Both the position numbers and the translations under genes were made by a program. From the NCBI RefSeq assembly GCF_024834075.1, contig NZ_JANUXR010000001.1, positions 1 to 64,000 of the forward strand: a stretch of 64,000 nt of DNA, read 5' to 3'. Source of the stretch: Corynebacterium sp. HS2168-gen11 (lineage in GTDB: Bacteria > Actinomycetota > Actinomycetes > Mycobacteriales > Mycobacteriaceae). The notes below the pieces were generated by a model, which searched no databases, was not told where the DNA came from, and saw nothing but the letters and a program-made list of their open reading frames with translations. Positions 21,695 to 32,087 of this stretch are shown here, one piece after another. Within the stretch, counting starts at the first letter, position 1; every line of letters begins with the position of its first letter.

Positions 21695-23950
21695 ATGAAT
21701 AATCAGGTTTCCGCGTCTACTGAGCTCGAGTACGAACAGCACTACGTTACCGGCTTGTTCGCTCGTCTTGATCGTGAAGTACAAGCTGCACAAGAAAAAC
21801 TCGCTGAAGTTCAGTTGCGAATTGATCCGCATGATGCGGATCCAGAGGCACTTATCGACCGCGAAACCGAATATCACAGCTTAAATGCTCGCATTGATGC
21901 GTTGAATATTGCTCAGCTTGGATTGGTTTTCGGTCGCATTGATGTGCAAGTCGAGAACCCTGAGTTTATTGATAATCCAGTTTCCGGGCGCGATAATCTC
22001 GATCGACGCTATGTTGGGCGCATGGGCTTAGATGATCGCGATGACGACTATCGCACATTGCTTTTGGACTGGCGAGCTCCTCAAGCTCGACCGTTTTATC
22101 TTGCGACAACAGCTCAGCCAGAAGGCGTTGAATTGCGACGCCATATTCGCACGCATGGTAGAAACGTCACGGCAGTGACTGATGAAGTTTTAAGTGGCCA
22201 GCAGTTTTCACATTCTGAGGTCTTAGCCCAAGGAGTGGGCAGTGAATCAGCTCTGTTTGCTGCATTGCAGGCAGCGCGTTCTGGACATATGTCCAGCATT
22301 GTCGAGACGATTCAGCGTGAACAAGATGAAATTATTCGCGATAATTATCGTGGCGTCATGGTTGTCGAAGGAGGTCCAGGCACTGGGAAAACCGCTGTTG
22401 CCTTGCACCGTGTTGCGTATTTGCTTTATACCTGGCGCGAGCAGCTTGCTCGAACGGGTGTGCTAATCATTGGCCCTAATCAAACCTTTTTGGAATATAT
22501 TTCGCGAGTGTTACCAGAACTCGGTGAAACCGGCGTGGTCTTAGCAACTGTCGGCGACCTCTACCCTGGCATCACCCCTGTGTATGAAGATTCATTGCTG
22601 GTGCGTGAGGTCAAAGGTTCAATTGAGATGGTGACGATTTTGCAGCGCTTGGTCAAAGACTACCAACGTGTACCCGAAGCGCCACATACGTTTATTCTCG
22701 ATGGTATTACACTCACACTCACTGCCAAAATGGTAAAAACAGCACGTACTCGGGCACGACGCTCTCGCAAACCACATAACCATGCTCAAGGTATTTTTAC
22801 TGAAGCTTTAATCGACCAGATTGCACAGCAGATGGTCAATATTATTGGTACCGATCCGTTGCACGGCGCGAATTTATTGTCGAATGCTGATCAAGCGCAA
22901 ATTCATGATGACATTACTGAAGAACCAATTATTGCCGAGTTAGTAGAACGCTATTGGCCACGCTTACAGCCGTTAAACATCCTTGCTGATTTCTTCGCCG
23001 ATTGTGATCAAATTGCCAGCATTGCGTACGATTACGACGAAACGACTCAACAAGCGTTATATCGAGAGCATACAGGAGCATGGAGTGCTGCCGATGCCGC
23101 GCTTCTCGACGAATTAGCCCAGTTGATCGGTATCGATGAACAAGAAGATATCGATCGTGATTGGAATGCAGAATTCACCGCAGCGGAAAATACACTCGAA
23201 GGACTTTCATCTTCTGCAAACTCAGATTTAGATGATGAAACTGATGCTGAGATTTTGTCTGCTTTTGATGTGATTGATGCTCAACAATTGGCAAGCCGAC
23301 AGGAACGAAGTGATCATCGATCCACGGCTCAGCGTGCCGCACAGGATCTCCAATGGGCATATGGCCATGTGATTATTGATGAAGCCCAGGAACTCTCCGC
23401 CATGGAATGGCGGATGGTGATGCGGAAAATCCCATCCCGCTGGATGACACTCGTCGGTGATACCAGCCAGACTGGTTCACCAGCTGGCGTGGATTCCTGG
23501 GAAGAAACGTTACAACCGTTCGTCGAAAAGCGATTCCGCAAACATCTCTTAACGATTAACTATCGCACACCGAAAGCAATTATGGACGTTGCTCATGAGT
23601 TACTTGAGCAGTTTTCTCCTGAAACATTGCACAGCACTTCATTGCGCGTCACCGATGCGGCAGTAACATTTTTGGATGATTCACATGATCCGATCATCTA
23701 TGCCCGCACATTACGCGATGCAGAACCAGAGCGCTTAACCGCTATTATCAGCGCAGATTCCTTAGGGCAAGGCGAGATTATTGGCATCAGCCAAGCCAAA
23801 GGCTTGGAATTCGACCATGTGATTGTCTGGCAGCCGCTGCAATTTTTCGAAGATTCACCGCAAGGTTATCAAGATTTATTTGTTGCCTTAACGCGTGCGA
23901 CGCAAACCTTAACCATTATTGGTGAATGCGGCGAGTTATTTACGCAGTAA
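21695..23950 (+). CDS. helR: HelD/HelR-type RNA polymerase recycling ATPase
   Basis: A 751-residue superfamily 1 helicase-like protein. The N-terminal coiled coil (about 8-75), which in HelD enters the RNA polymerase secondary channel, is followed by split ATPase domains with Walker A GGPGTGKT (226-233). Later come IIDEAQELSAMEW (Walker B), VGDTSQTGS, TINYRTPKAI and QAKGLEFDHVIVW with LFVALTRATQTL. HelD proteins strip RNA polymerase from stalled complexes with ATP; the actinobacterial HelR branch protects against rifamycins. The symbol is a family assignment. No rifamycin-associated promoter element is recognisable upstream. Confidence 0.88.
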   Translation: MNNQVSASTELEYEQHYVTGLFARLDREVQAAQEKLAEVQLRIDPHDADPEALIDRETEYHSLNARIDALNIAQLGLVFGRIDVQVENPEFIDNPVSGRDNLDRRYVGRMGLDDRDDDYRTLLLDWRAPQARPFYLATTAQPEGVELRRHIRTHGRNVTAVTDEVLSGQQFSHSEVLAQGVGSESALFAALQAARSGHMSSIVETIQREQDEIIRDNYRGVMVVEGGPGTGKTAVALHRVAYLLYTWREQLARTGVLIIGPNQTFLEYISRVLPELGETGVVLATVGDLYPGITPVYEDSLLVREVKGSIEMVTILQRLVKDYQRVPEAPHTFILDGITLTLTAKMVKTARTRARRSRKPHNHAQGIFTEALIDQIAQQMVNIIGTDPLHGANLLSNADQAQIHDDITEEPIIAELVERYWPRLQPLNILADFFADCDQIASIAYDYDETTQQALYREHTGAWSAADAALLDELAQLIGIDEQEDIDRDWNAEFTAAENTLEGLSSSANSDLDDETDAEILSAFDVIDAQQLASRQERSDHRSTAQRAAQDLQWAYGHVIIDEAQELSAMEWRMVMRKIPSRWMTLVGDTSQTGSPAGVDSWEETLQPFVEKRFRKHLLTINYRTPKAIMDVAHELLEQFSPETLHSTSLRVTDAAVTFLDDSHDPIIYARTLRDAEPERLTAIISADSLGQGEIIGISQAKGLEFDHVIVWQPLQFFEDSPQGYQDLFVALTRATQTLTIIGECGELFTQ

Positions 23951-23961
23951 CTATAGAAAGG

Positions 23962-23993
23962 AGCCTTATTATCCCACCAGAAATAATAAGGCT
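23962..23993. terminator. terminator between helR and the stress protein gene
   Basis: AGCCTTATTAT and ATAATAAGGCT form an 11-bp stem with a 10-base loop between two convergent genes. T-runs are short, so it may serve both directions. Confidence 0.65.
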
Positions 23994-24021
23994 TTAAAAA
24001 CTTTAAATAAATGATTATTTG

Positions 24022-24462
24022 TTAATTAATCGTATGAACAATCATTACATCGCAGTCCGATTGGCGTGCCACATCAGCCGGAACTGACCCCAATAAACGA
24101 CCCGTTAAGGAATTGATGCCGCGGTTACCAACTACAAGCAAGTCTGCCTGGAATTCATTCACAATCACCATCAACGCTTCCACAGGAGTACCAGGCCGTA
24201 CCACTGTTTCAATCTTTATATCACCTAAGCTACGCGCAAATTCTGCAGCTTTTTCCAAATTGGCGCGAGCCGGATCAGTTCCCAAAACCGTAACTGAGTC
24301 TTGACGCAAGGTCTTTGATGCCTGCTCTTTCGACTCATAATACGCACAACCAATAATGAGTGTTGCATCAAACGCTAACGCCATTTGCGCTGCCCGCTCG
24401 ACCGCCAACATAGAGGACTTCGATCCGTCAGTACCAACAACAATCGCGGTGTAATTACTCAT
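24022..24462 (-). CDS. universal stress protein (UspA family)
   Basis: From the ATG at 24462 the 146-residue protein begins MSNYTAIVVGTDGSKSS, the canonical Usp opening, and ends with the ATP-binding motif G-2x-G-9x-G(S): VVGNRGINSLTGRLLGSVPADVAR. This makes it an ATP-binding type Usp. The open frame continues 21 codons upstream without a start context, so the shorter form is preferred. It is convergent with helR. Confidence 0.93.
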   Translation of the reverse strand: MSNYTAIVVGTDGSKSSMLAVERAAQMALAFDATLIIGCAYYESKEQASKTLRQDSVTVLGTDPARANLEKAAEFARSLGDIKIETVVRPGTPVEALMVIVNEFQADLLVVGNRGINSLTGRLLGSVPADVARQSDCDVMIVHTIN

Positions 24463-24629
24463 CTGTAAAACACACTTTCCGTTCAAGTCAATAATGAAAA
24501 TTAGTATCAAAGAAAAGTTTAACAAATATCATTTTCATTTCGATGAACTCTTAAGCAGTATCACGTAATCCAAATTTTTGAGATAGAAGTCACTTCATGA
24601 GGGAAATGTGAAAACAGAGATGCAATTTC

Positions 24630-26723
24630 TTAAATGCCCGCTTCTTTTATCCCACGTAATTCCTTCTTTAAATCAAGAATCTCATCACGTAAGCGACCCG
24701 CTAACTCAAATTTCAGCTCTCGTGCAGCATCTCCCATTTGCGCAGTTAATTCTGCAATATACTTTTCCAATTCGCTTTCTGCCATCGACGAAGGTTCTTT
24801 CGCATCAGCCAATAATGCATCAGCATCAGCACTCGATGTCTGCTGAGCCTGCGAGTCTTGCACTTGATCCAAAATATCTGCGATCTTTTTCCGTAACGGC
24901 TGCGGATCAATGCCATGCTCAGCGTTATACGCCAATTGCTTTTCCCGACGTCGCTCAGTTTCATCAATGGCTTGTGCCATAGAATCTGTGATCTTATCAG
25001 CGTACATCAACACCTTGCCTGACACGTTACGAGCAGCACGACCAATCGTTTGAATCAACGATCGTGTTGAACGCAAGAATCCTTCCTTGTCAGCGTCCAA
25101 GATTGCCACCAAAGAGACTTCTGGCAAATCGAGACCTTCACGCAGCAAGTTAATACCCACCAACACGTCATATTCACCTAGTCGCAGCTGACGCAAGAGC
25201 TCAACACGCTGCAAGGTATCAATATCTGAGTGCAAATAGCGGACTCGAATCCCATGTTCTAATAGGTAATCGGTGAGGTCTTCGGCCATCTTCTTCGTCA
25301 AGGTGGTCACCAGAACACGCTCGTCTTGGGCAGTTCGCTCACGAATTTCATGGATTAAGTCATCAATTTGTCCCTTTGTTGGGCGCACTTCAATGCTTGG
25401 ATCAACCAAACCTGTCGGACGAATCACTTGTTCAACAAATTCGCCTCCAGCTGCAGCCATTTCATAATTACCTGGCGTGGCTGAAAGGTACACAGTTTGG
25501 CCAACGCGATGCTGAAATTCTTCCCAGGTCAAAGGTCGGTTATCCAGTGCTGATGGCAGGCGGAATCCGAATTCCACGAGATTGCGCTTGCGGGACATAT
25601 CGCCTTCAAACATGCCGCCAATTTGTGGAACTGTTACGTGCGACTCATCGATAATAGTTAAAAAGTCTTCTGGGAAATAATCCAGTAACGTTGCTGGCGC
25701 TGTGCCTGCAGCACGACCATCAAGATGCCGTGAGTAGTTCTCAATACCAGAGCAGAACCCTACTTGTTCGATCATCTCCAGATCATATTCTGTACGCATC
25801 CGAAGTCGCTGAGCTTCGAGCAATTTGCCACGATTTTCCAAATCATCTAAGCGCTGTGCGAGCTCTTCTTTAATATCTTCAATCGCCCGCGCCATCCGTT
25901 CTGGCCCAGCAACATAGTGCGTTGCAGGGAAAATACGGATCTCTGGTACCTCATGCAAAATTGCACCAGTGAGTGGGTGGATGAAATATAGCGCATCGAT
26001 CTCGTCGCCAAAAAATTCCACACGCACGGCGGTTTCTTCATAGGCGGGAATAATATCGACCGTGTCGCCTTTGACTCGAAACGTTCCGCGCGTAAAACCG
26101 ACATCGTTGCGATCATATTGAATATCGACTAATACGCGCAGGAACTTATCGCGTTCTACTTCTTCTCCGACGGTCAGCCACACCGATCGGTCGAGATATT
26201 CTTGTGGCGTACCCAGGCCATAAATACACGAAACAGAAGAGACAACCACCACGTCACGACGTGAAAGCAGCGATGATGTTGCGCGATGTCGCAGCCTTTC
26301 GACGTCATCATTGATGGACGAATCTTTTTCAATATAGGTATCCGTTTGTGCGATATACGCTTCTGGCTGGTAGTAGTCGTAATAACTCACGAAATACTCA
26401 ACTGCATTATTCGGCAACAGCTGACGCAGTTCATGTGCCAGCTGTGCAGCCAGAGTTTTATTCGGTGCCATCACCAAGGTTGGACGTTGTTGTTGCTCAA
26501 TCAACCATGCGGCTGTAGCAGATTTTCCGGTACCAGTGGCACCGAGGAGCACAATATCCTGCTCGCCACGATTGAGCCGCTCATCGAGTTCTTTGATGGC
26601 CTGCGGCTGGTCACCGCTCGGTTCAAACTCGGAGATCACTTCGAACCGGCCTGGAGCTCGTTGTAGCTCACTGACTGGACGATGATCTGGCTGCATGTCG
26701 TGAGGTGAAGTCATACTCCCCAT
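24630..26723 (-). CDS. uvrB: excinuclease ABC subunit B
   Basis: DNA-loading subunit of nucleotide excision repair. The 697-residue protein contains Walker [15 protein letters not shown], the beta-hairpin [25 protein letters not shown]-like DESH, helicase motifs through QTIGRAARN, and a C-terminal UVR motif (about residues 650-690) for UvrC contact. The ATG at 26723 lies 5 bases after TACACT on this strand, so the mRNA may be leaderless; an ATG three codons further in is an alternative. Only 15 bases separate it from the start of the divergent DUF4185 gene, so the two promoters overlap. Confidence 0.96.
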   Translation of the reverse strand: MGSMTSPHDMQPDHRPVSELQRAPGRFEVISEFEPSGDQPQAIKELDERLNRGEQDIVLLGATGTGKSATAAWLIEQQQRPTLVMAPNKTLAAQLAHELRQLLPNNAVEYFVSYYDYYQPEAYIAQTDTYIEKDSSINDDVERLRHRATSSLLSRRDVVVVSSVSCIYGLGTPQEYLDRSVWLTVGEEVERDKFLRVLVDIQYDRNDVGFTRGTFRVKGDTVDIIPAYEETAVRVEFFGDEIDALYFIHPLTGAILHEVPEIRIFPATHYVAGPERMARAIEDIKEELAQRLDDLENRGKLLEAQRLRMRTEYDLEMIEQVGFCSGIENYSRHLDGRAAGTAPATLLDYFPEDFLTIIDESHVTVPQIGGMFEGDMSRKRNLVEFGFRLPSALDNRPLTWEEFQHRVGQTVYLSATPGNYEMAAAGGEFVEQVIRPTGLVDPSIEVRPTKGQIDDLIHEIRERTAQDERVLVTTLTKKMAEDLTDYLLEHGIRVRYLHSDIDTLQRVELLRQLRLGEYDVLVGINLLREGLDLPEVSLVAILDADKEGFLRSTRSLIQTIGRAARNVSGKVLMYADKITDSMAQAIDETERRREKQLAYNAEHGIDPQPLRKKIADILDQVQDSQAQQTSSADADALLADAKEPSSMAESELEKYIAELTAQMGDAARELKFELAGRLRDEILDLKKELRGIKEAGI

Positions 26724-26738
26724 ATTAGAGTGTAAAAG

Positions 26739-28163
26739 ATGTATGCTTATAAACGACTTCCGACAGCCCTTGTCGTCGCAACGCTTGCGTGTAGTACCGT
26801 AATTACGCTTGCCCCAGAGGCTGCTGCTAAACCATGCTCGTATACGAAGGTGCCGCAGGAAGGTGAGATTGTCAACGAAATGCTCAGTGCCGTCAGTTCA
26901 TTGAGCAGCGGATCCTCTGGTTCTTCTACCAGCTCTGGTTCCACGAGTACAGCTTCACAGCGACGTTATCCTGGGCAAATTCCAATACTTGAAGGCCATA
27001 CCAAGGCACTCCATTTGATCACAGGGCCTGGTTCGCCGCAACGTTTAGATCGTCGTTTTGGGGTTTCCGGCAGTGATCTTGGCATTTCATGGCTTGACGA
27101 CGCCGGCACAACCTATTTGGCCTTTGGCGATACCATGGATTGTCGCAGCGAAGCTGACGGGTGGCGTAGTAATGTCATCATGCGAACAACTGACCATAAC
27201 TATCAAGATTTCTTACAAATTGAAGAGGCCTTGACCACTGACGGATGGCAGAAATCGGGCTATGCTCAACAGTTTGCGCCTTCTTTAAAGATTCCAGGCA
27301 CTGAACACACCACTATTCCGACAGCTGGCATTTATGTTAATGGCTCTCACTATGTTGATGTGATGAGCGTACGTTCATGGTTGGAACCTGGAAATTGGAC
27401 CACCAATTTTGCTGCAACGTTGCAAAGTGCTGATGGCGTGCAGTGGAAGATTGTTCCAGAGTCTGTGCGTATGAACCGCACGTCAGCGCATACCCCAACT
27501 GATACCCCTCTGGCGGAATATCAACCAGGAAATGAAAATCTCCAGATCAGCAGTTTCGTCAAAGATGACACATATGTGTATCGGTTTAGTACCGGCCAGG
27601 GGCGCCAGCATGGAGCAGTCTTGGCACGAGCTGAGCATGCACAGTTCCCTGCTGAATCGGCTTGGCAGTATTGGGATGGTCAAAAGTGGACCGATCAACC
27701 AACAGATGCTGCGATTGTTTTACGCTCCCCTGTCCCAGAAACTTCGGTGATGTATCATCCAGGCATTCAAAAATGGTTGGCGTTACATGGTGGAGATATT
27801 CGCGTCGCAGATTCGATTACTGGCCCTTGGTCGTCGCGAATCTCGCTCATTTCGACGGATATCATTGCAGATTTATATGGCGGTTTTATGCTTCCTCACC
27901 AAAGCGGGACGTCATTATATTGGGTCGCAACTACGTGGGATGCCTATAACGTCATGCTGATGAAAACCGAGCTCACAGACGTTGATGGAGTGCTGCAACC
28001 ACGCACGATCACCTCACGCGCCTCAGATCCGCGTGCAACAACCGGTGTGAAGTTGGTCGGTTATCTGGATTATGCTCCAGATGCAACCGATCACATAACT
28101 GAGCACCTTGAAGGTAGTATCCCACAGGGTGTGAGGGTCACCGCCGTTCCACAACCGCGATAA
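26739..28163 (+). CDS. secreted DUF4185 protein (possible GH183-type endo-D-arabinanase)
   Basis: A 474-residue exported protein: signal peptide 1-30 ending APEAAA, a Ser/Thr-rich linker (about 52-75), then a DUF4185 domain with repeated beta-propeller-like strands ([48 protein letters not shown]). DUF4185 members from mycobacteria and Bacteroidota were shown to be endo-D-arabinanases (family GH183). In a Corynebacterium the natural substrate would be its own arabinogalactan, suggesting cell-wall remodelling. This is inference from family membership; catalytic acids were not assigned. A copy of the dispersed 11-mer encodes W-L-D-D-A (27092). Confidence 0.75.
   Translation: MYAYKRLPTALVVATLACSTVITLAPEAAAKPCSYTKVPQEGEIVNEMLSAVSSLSSGSSGSSTSSGSTSTASQRRYPGQIPILEGHTKALHLITGPGSPQRLDRRFGVSGSDLGISWLDDAGTTYLAFGDTMDCRSEADGWRSNVIMRTTDHNYQDFLQIEEALTTDGWQKSGYAQQFAPSLKIPGTEHTTIPTAGIYVNGSHYVDVMSVRSWLEPGNWTTNFAATLQSADGVQWKIVPESVRMNRTSAHTPTDTPLAEYQPGNENLQISSFVKDDTYVYRFSTGQGRQHGAVLARAEHAQFPAESAWQYWDGQKWTDQPTDAAIVLRSPVPETSVMYHPGIQKWLALHGGDIRVADSITGPWSSRISLISTDIIADLYGGFMLPHQSGTSLYWVATTWDAYNVMLMKTELTDVDGVLQPRTITSRASDPRATTGVKLVGYLDYAPDATDHITEHLEGSIPQGVRVTAVPQPR
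27092..27102 (+). repeat. dispersed word GCTTGACGACG, copy 5
   Basis: Exact copy inside the DUF4185 gene, in frame as W-L-D-D-A-G. Confidence 0.7.
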
Positions 28164-28164
28164 A

Positions 28165-28175
28165 GCTTGACGACG
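28165..28175 (+). repeat. dispersed word GCTTGACGACG, copy 6
   Basis: Exact copy starting two bases after the DUF4185 stop codon, in the 48-base gap to the convergent coaE gene. Confidence 0.7.
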
Positions 28176-28211
28176 CCATTAGGGTACCTACGCATTACAG
28201 ATGCTGCAGGC

Positions 28212-28823
28212 CTATGGCGTCGTTTCAATGAACGTGTGAAGGTGGCGTGCCACTTTGGCAACGTTGGCGTGCAGTGCTTCTTTCGTGGTGTTGTTATCGA
28301 TGAGATAATCTGCAACAGCACGACGTTGCTCATCAGAAACTTGAGCGCCAATGCGAGCAGCCGCGTCGGCTGCATCCATACCGCGATACGTGACAAGACG
28401 TCGGATGCGCTCTGCGGCTGCCACATCTACCACAATCACTGCATCCATATCTCGGTGATACCCTTTTTCAATCAGCAGTGGCATGTCCCAGATCACCAGC
28501 TGTGCACCTGCGCCTGCTGCCTGTGCAAAGAGTTCAGCAGTACGCTGTTCGATGGCAGGATGCGTGATTGCGTTCAGTGTTTCAATAGCCGCAGGCGAAG
28601 CAAATGCTCGCTGTGCCAGCAAACCGCGATTTAGCTCACCAGAATGCTGCAGAATATCCGCCCCAAAGGCTTTTGCAAGACGTTCGAGGACGTAAGAACC
28701 CGGATGTACCACTTCTCGCGCTACGGCATCGGCATCGATCACCACAAACCCATACTCACGCAGCATCTGAGCGACTGTAGATTTCCCAGAGCCCATTCCG
28801 CCAGTCAGTCCGATCTTTTTCAT
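28212..28823 (-). CDS. coaE: dephospho-CoA kinase
   Basis: Last step of coenzyme A synthesis (3'-phosphorylation of dephospho-CoA). It begins MKKIGLTGGMGSGKSTVAQML with the P-loop GGMGSGKS and has the conserved DADAVAREVV lid/substrate motif and DMPLLIEKGYH. From the ATG at 28823 the protein is 203 residues, the normal length. An ATG four codons upstream is in frame. It is convergent with the DUF4185 gene, and a terminator separates it from the upstream ptsG. Confidence 0.95.
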   Translation of the reverse strand: MKKIGLTGGMGSGKSTVAQMLREYGFVVIDADAVAREVVHPGSYVLERLAKAFGADILQHSGELNRGLLAQRAFASPAAIETLNAITHPAIEQRTAELFAQAAGAGAQLVIWDMPLLIEKGYHRDMDAVIVVDVAAAERIRRLVTYRGMDAADAAARIGAQVSDEQRRAVADYLIDNNTTKEALHANVAKVARHLHTFIETTP

Positions 28824-28843
28824 AATCTTTAGCATAGAAAAAT

Positions 28844-28878
28844 ACCGCTGTAAGCATAGTTGCCATGCTTACAGCGGT
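28844..28878 (-). terminator. terminator of ptsG
   Basis: A perfect 14-bp stem, ACCGCTGTAAGCAT/ATGCTTACAGCGGT, with a 7-base loop and ATTTTTC on the minus-strand 3' side, 42 bases after the ptsG stop. Confidence 0.9.
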
Positions 28879-28920
28879 AGAAAACTTTTTGTTGGTTGAG
28901 TTCAACCTACCTGCGAGAAT

Positions 28921-30924
28921 TTACGCAGTGGTACGAACAACAGCAGTATGGAAATCTGCCTTACCAGTTGCAATTGCTTCCACGTTTGCAAACTTGTGAG
29001 TATTCGTCACAAGCACTGGGGTGATCATGTTGTAGCCCTTGGATTCAATGAACTGCTGATCGAACGTGATCAGTGGTTCGCCGGCCAAGACACGCTGCTT
29101 GCGCTCAACATGAACTTCGAAGCCTTCGCCGTTGAGCTGTACAGTATCGATACCCACGTGAATCAGCAGTTCGATGCCGCTATCCAACTTCAGGCCAACT
29201 GCGTGACCAGACTTTTGAACTGCGATAACAGTTCCATCAGCTGGCGCAACAACGGTGTTACCGGTTGGTTGAATTGCAACGCCCTTACCGAGCTTTGCTG
29301 CTGCGAAGATTGGATCTGGCACAGCGGAGAGTTCCACAAGTTCACCTTCGAGTGGAGCTGAGAACTCGGTGACCGCACCAGCAACTAATGCTGGCTTTAC
29401 TTCAGTTTTGGTTGCAGTTGCAACGCCACCACCGGTAGTTGCTGCTGCAGCAGCTGCCACTGGAGCAACAACTGGAGCTTGTTCAACTGGGGTCTGACGT
29501 GTAGCAGCCAATTCAGCAAGTACTTCTTCCTTCTCGGATGCGGTGCGGTAATCGAAGAAGATAACCAAGAACATCGAGGTGAAGAATGCCACTGCCAAAC
29601 CGATTGCATAACCGCCCATTGGATCCATCGCTGGGATGGTCAGCAAGGAGGTGAACACGAACGCGTGTGCCTTAACATCGAAGAAGCCCATAACGATACC
29701 GCCGGCCACACAGCCTGGCAGCAGACGCATGTAGGACTTACGGAAACGCAAGAGCACGCCGTAGAGGGACGGCTCGGAAATACCACCGAGCAGACCTGCC
29801 ATCATGCCACCGATCGAAACCTGACGCATTGCAGTATTTCCCTCGCGAGCGGAAACAATCATCACACCGGTCACAACACCGAAACATGCGAAGTTCCATG
29901 CACCCATTGGGCCCTGGATGAAGTCATAGCCCAGAGTTGCCAAGTTCGAAACCATAATTGCGTTCAGTGGCCAGTGCAGACCAAGTGGAACCAAGAATGG
30001 GTACAGAACAGGAATGATGATTGCAAGAATGAATGGGCTGAAGCTGTTCACTGCAGTCAAGACAGCAGTAATACCATTACCGATACCGATACCGAATGGG
30101 CCGAACACGAATGCAGTCAATGGAATCAGAATCATCAAGGAGAAGAATGGGACGAACACCATCTGTACAGAACCAGGGATGATCTTCTTCAGGCCCTTTT
30201 CGACCCAGAACAGACCGATAGCAGCGATCAGTGGTGGGAATACCTGTCCGCCATAACCATTGATGACCAATGGCAGGCCGAAAATATCAACGGTGTCGCC
30301 AACTTCACCCATGGCTGCGAATGCAGGAGTCAGGAAGGCAGCTGGAATAGCAGCACCAACCCACTCGTTTGCGCCGAGTTTACGAGCAGCAGTTGCGCCG
30401 ATCATAATTGGAAGGAAGTGGAAAACAGAGGACCACATAGCATGCAGCAAACGGAAGCCTGCAGGCTGCTCTGCGAGATCTTGTCGGAAGTCCTGAATAC
30501 CGAAGGTATCGAACAATACCAAGAGGGTAATAATCAGGGATGCACCCAGCAGGGCCCACAGAATTGGACGGAAAGTATCTGAAAGGAATTCGAATGCGAA
30601 GTCTACGGCAGAAGATTTCGCACGCACGCCACCATACTGTTTCTTACCGGAGTTGCCGCCTTCTGAGCTCATACCAGGAAGCTGAATAATCTCCTGGTAG
30701 AAATTGGCAACATCGCCACCCATAACAACCTGGATGCCGGTGGTTCCTTGTGGAACTACACCTAGCACATCAGGGTTTGCGTCGAGTGCAGCCTGGTCAG
30801 CCTTAGACTGGTCATGCAACTGAAAACGAAGACGCGTCGCACAGTGGGTTAGGGAAGCGACGTTTTCTGCACCGCCAACCTTCTCGAGGATCATCTCGGA
30901 GGTCGACTTAGTAGTCGGAGCCAT
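28921..30924 (-). CDS. ptsG: glucose PTS permease EIIBCA
   Basis: Membrane phosphotransferase that imports and phosphorylates glucose. From the ATG at 30924 (AAAGG six bases upstream) the 667-residue protein has the EIIB domain first, with phospho-Cys28 in HCATRLRF. The ten-helix-type EIIC domain follows (about 85-460), then an Ala-rich linker and EIIA, with HVGIDTVQL carrying the phospho-His. The B-C-A order and the sequence (SDTFRPILWALLGASLIITLLVL, FLPIMIGATAARKLGANEW) closely resemble corynebacterial PtsG. Sucrose or beta-glucoside permeases share the fold, so the substrate is a strong but not certain call. The Ala/Thr/Val-rich linker is typical. Confidence 0.92.
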   Translation of the reverse strand: MAPTTKSTSEMILEKVGGAENVASLTHCATRLRFQLHDQSKADQAALDANPDVLGVVPQGTTGIQVVMGGDVANFYQEIIQLPGMSSEGGNSGKKQYGGVRAKSSAVDFAFEFLSDTFRPILWALLGASLIITLLVLFDTFGIQDFRQDLAEQPAGFRLLHAMWSSVFHFLPIMIGATAARKLGANEWVGAAIPAAFLTPAFAAMGEVGDTVDIFGLPLVINGYGGQVFPPLIAAIGLFWVEKGLKKIIPGSVQMVFVPFFSLMILIPLTAFVFGPFGIGIGNGITAVLTAVNSFSPFILAIIIPVLYPFLVPLGLHWPLNAIMVSNLATLGYDFIQGPMGAWNFACFGVVTGVMIVSAREGNTAMRQVSIGGMMAGLLGGISEPSLYGVLLRFRKSYMRLLPGCVAGGIVMGFFDVKAHAFVFTSLLTIPAMDPMGGYAIGLAVAFFTSMFLVIFFDYRTASEKEEVLAELAATRQTPVEQAPVVAPVAAAAAATTGGGVATATKTEVKPALVAGAVTEFSAPLEGELVELSAVPDPIFAAAKLGKGVAIQPTGNTVVAPADGTVIAVQKSGHAVGLKLDSGIELLIHVGIDTVQLNGEGFEVHVERKQRVLAGEPLITFDQQFIESKGYNMITPVLVTNTHKFANVEAIATGKADFHTAVVRTTA

Positions 30925-32087
30925 CTCGAACCTTTCAATAGAAAAAATATAACAATTCCACACGAGCCGTGTGTCTGTTCCCAAATCTTTTTATGAAAAT
31001 TCAGAACAATACCCACAATCCTACGGCATGAAGTACCACACAATCAATCAAAAATTAGGAATGTCTCACACATTCAGAAAACTTTTCAAGCAAACACATA
31101 TAAATCCAACCGTTCGGAAGGGAAAACCAACATACAATTTTTAACAATAAATTGTTATAAATAGACAATGTCACAACAATACATGCTGGCTAGCGAAGTT
31201 TATAAGCGTCATAAACTGATCATCTTTTTGCATTGAATACGATTTTCCATTCGGTAAACGTGATAGATTTTTGTAGATTTCAATCATTTTTCACGCCTAT
31301 GACATTTGTCACTCCGAGCGTCTGTTGTCACTCAGATCCCTATAACGCTAACAAGCATGCAGTGTTGAGTGCGTTTTCGTTCTATGTCTTCACAACGCTT
31401 CACAACCATACGATTCGTTACAAATCACTACAACCGTAGGAACGCCTGTCACAAAGCCCCACAACATCAGTTAATGACATACCTATTATTACTATCCAAC
31501 AAATGCTCAACAGGACCTCGAAAATAAACTTCAGCGGCAAGCACTTTTCCTTATGTATCGCTTACACTCACACGCCACTGGCAAAAACCAGAAACAAGGG
31601 CCCGTCTACCGAAATTTCAGCATCGGCATCACATTCTAACCCCATCACCATTACCACATCGTCGAAATTCTGATTATTCGCACATCATTCAATTCAAATA
31701 TCTTGCCAATAGCAGCAAGCGCGAACCACAGTTTCATCAATACCTCAAGCAACCATCAAGATTGTCGCGTCACTCTTCAAAAAGCACACGCTATTAATGT
31801 GATTTAGGCAATAGATCAATGATACATTGGTCACAATTTTGCACTGATTAGTACAAGAACACCATGTACCCCCCGCCCCGTTCTACTGTCTCCCATGCAC
31901 GCATCAGACCATATTTTTCAAACTAATTGACGATTTCCCGATCATCAAATACCCCCTTAAAGGGGTATGTTGGTAAAATGTCCAACGCGTCACATGACGA
32001 TATACACAGATCACACAAAAAATGGCCCCTTGTTGCGAACCAGATCACTAGTTGAATGTTGTTTTTTTAAGTGGTTGCATTAGTACT
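30925..32087. other. 1.1 kb gene-free regulatory region between ptsG and the AAE transporter
   Basis: No gene is supported; short open frames have random composition. The left part should contain the ptsG promoter. At 31391-31460 the word CACAAC or close variants recurs at about 10-base intervals, and TTGTCACTC is repeated twice near 31296-31322. No perfect GlxR site (TGTGA-N6-TCACA) was seen, only half sites such as TTGGTCACAA. A palindrome at 31949-31968 is listed separately. Confidence 0.5.
31949..31968. promoter_or_regulatory. CsoR/CstR-like palindrome upstream of the AAE transporter
   Basis: ATACCCCCTTAAAGGGGTAT has ATACCCC/GGGGTAT arms. It resembles the operator in front of the sulfur cassette (ATACCCTAGGGGGTAT) but with a longer centre. 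A possible -10 (TAAAAT, 31974-31979) follows directly, so a bound repressor would affect the transporter gene. Confidence 0.45.

Noticed and set aside
29479-30582. 367-residue open frame antisense to ptsG
   Set aside because: Composition rich in His, Gln, Cys and Trp, no family, fully covered by the well-supported ptsG.
31233-31439. 68-residue plus-strand frame in the ptsG upstream region
   Set aside because: No ribosome binding site, Phe/His/Ser-rich random composition, no family.
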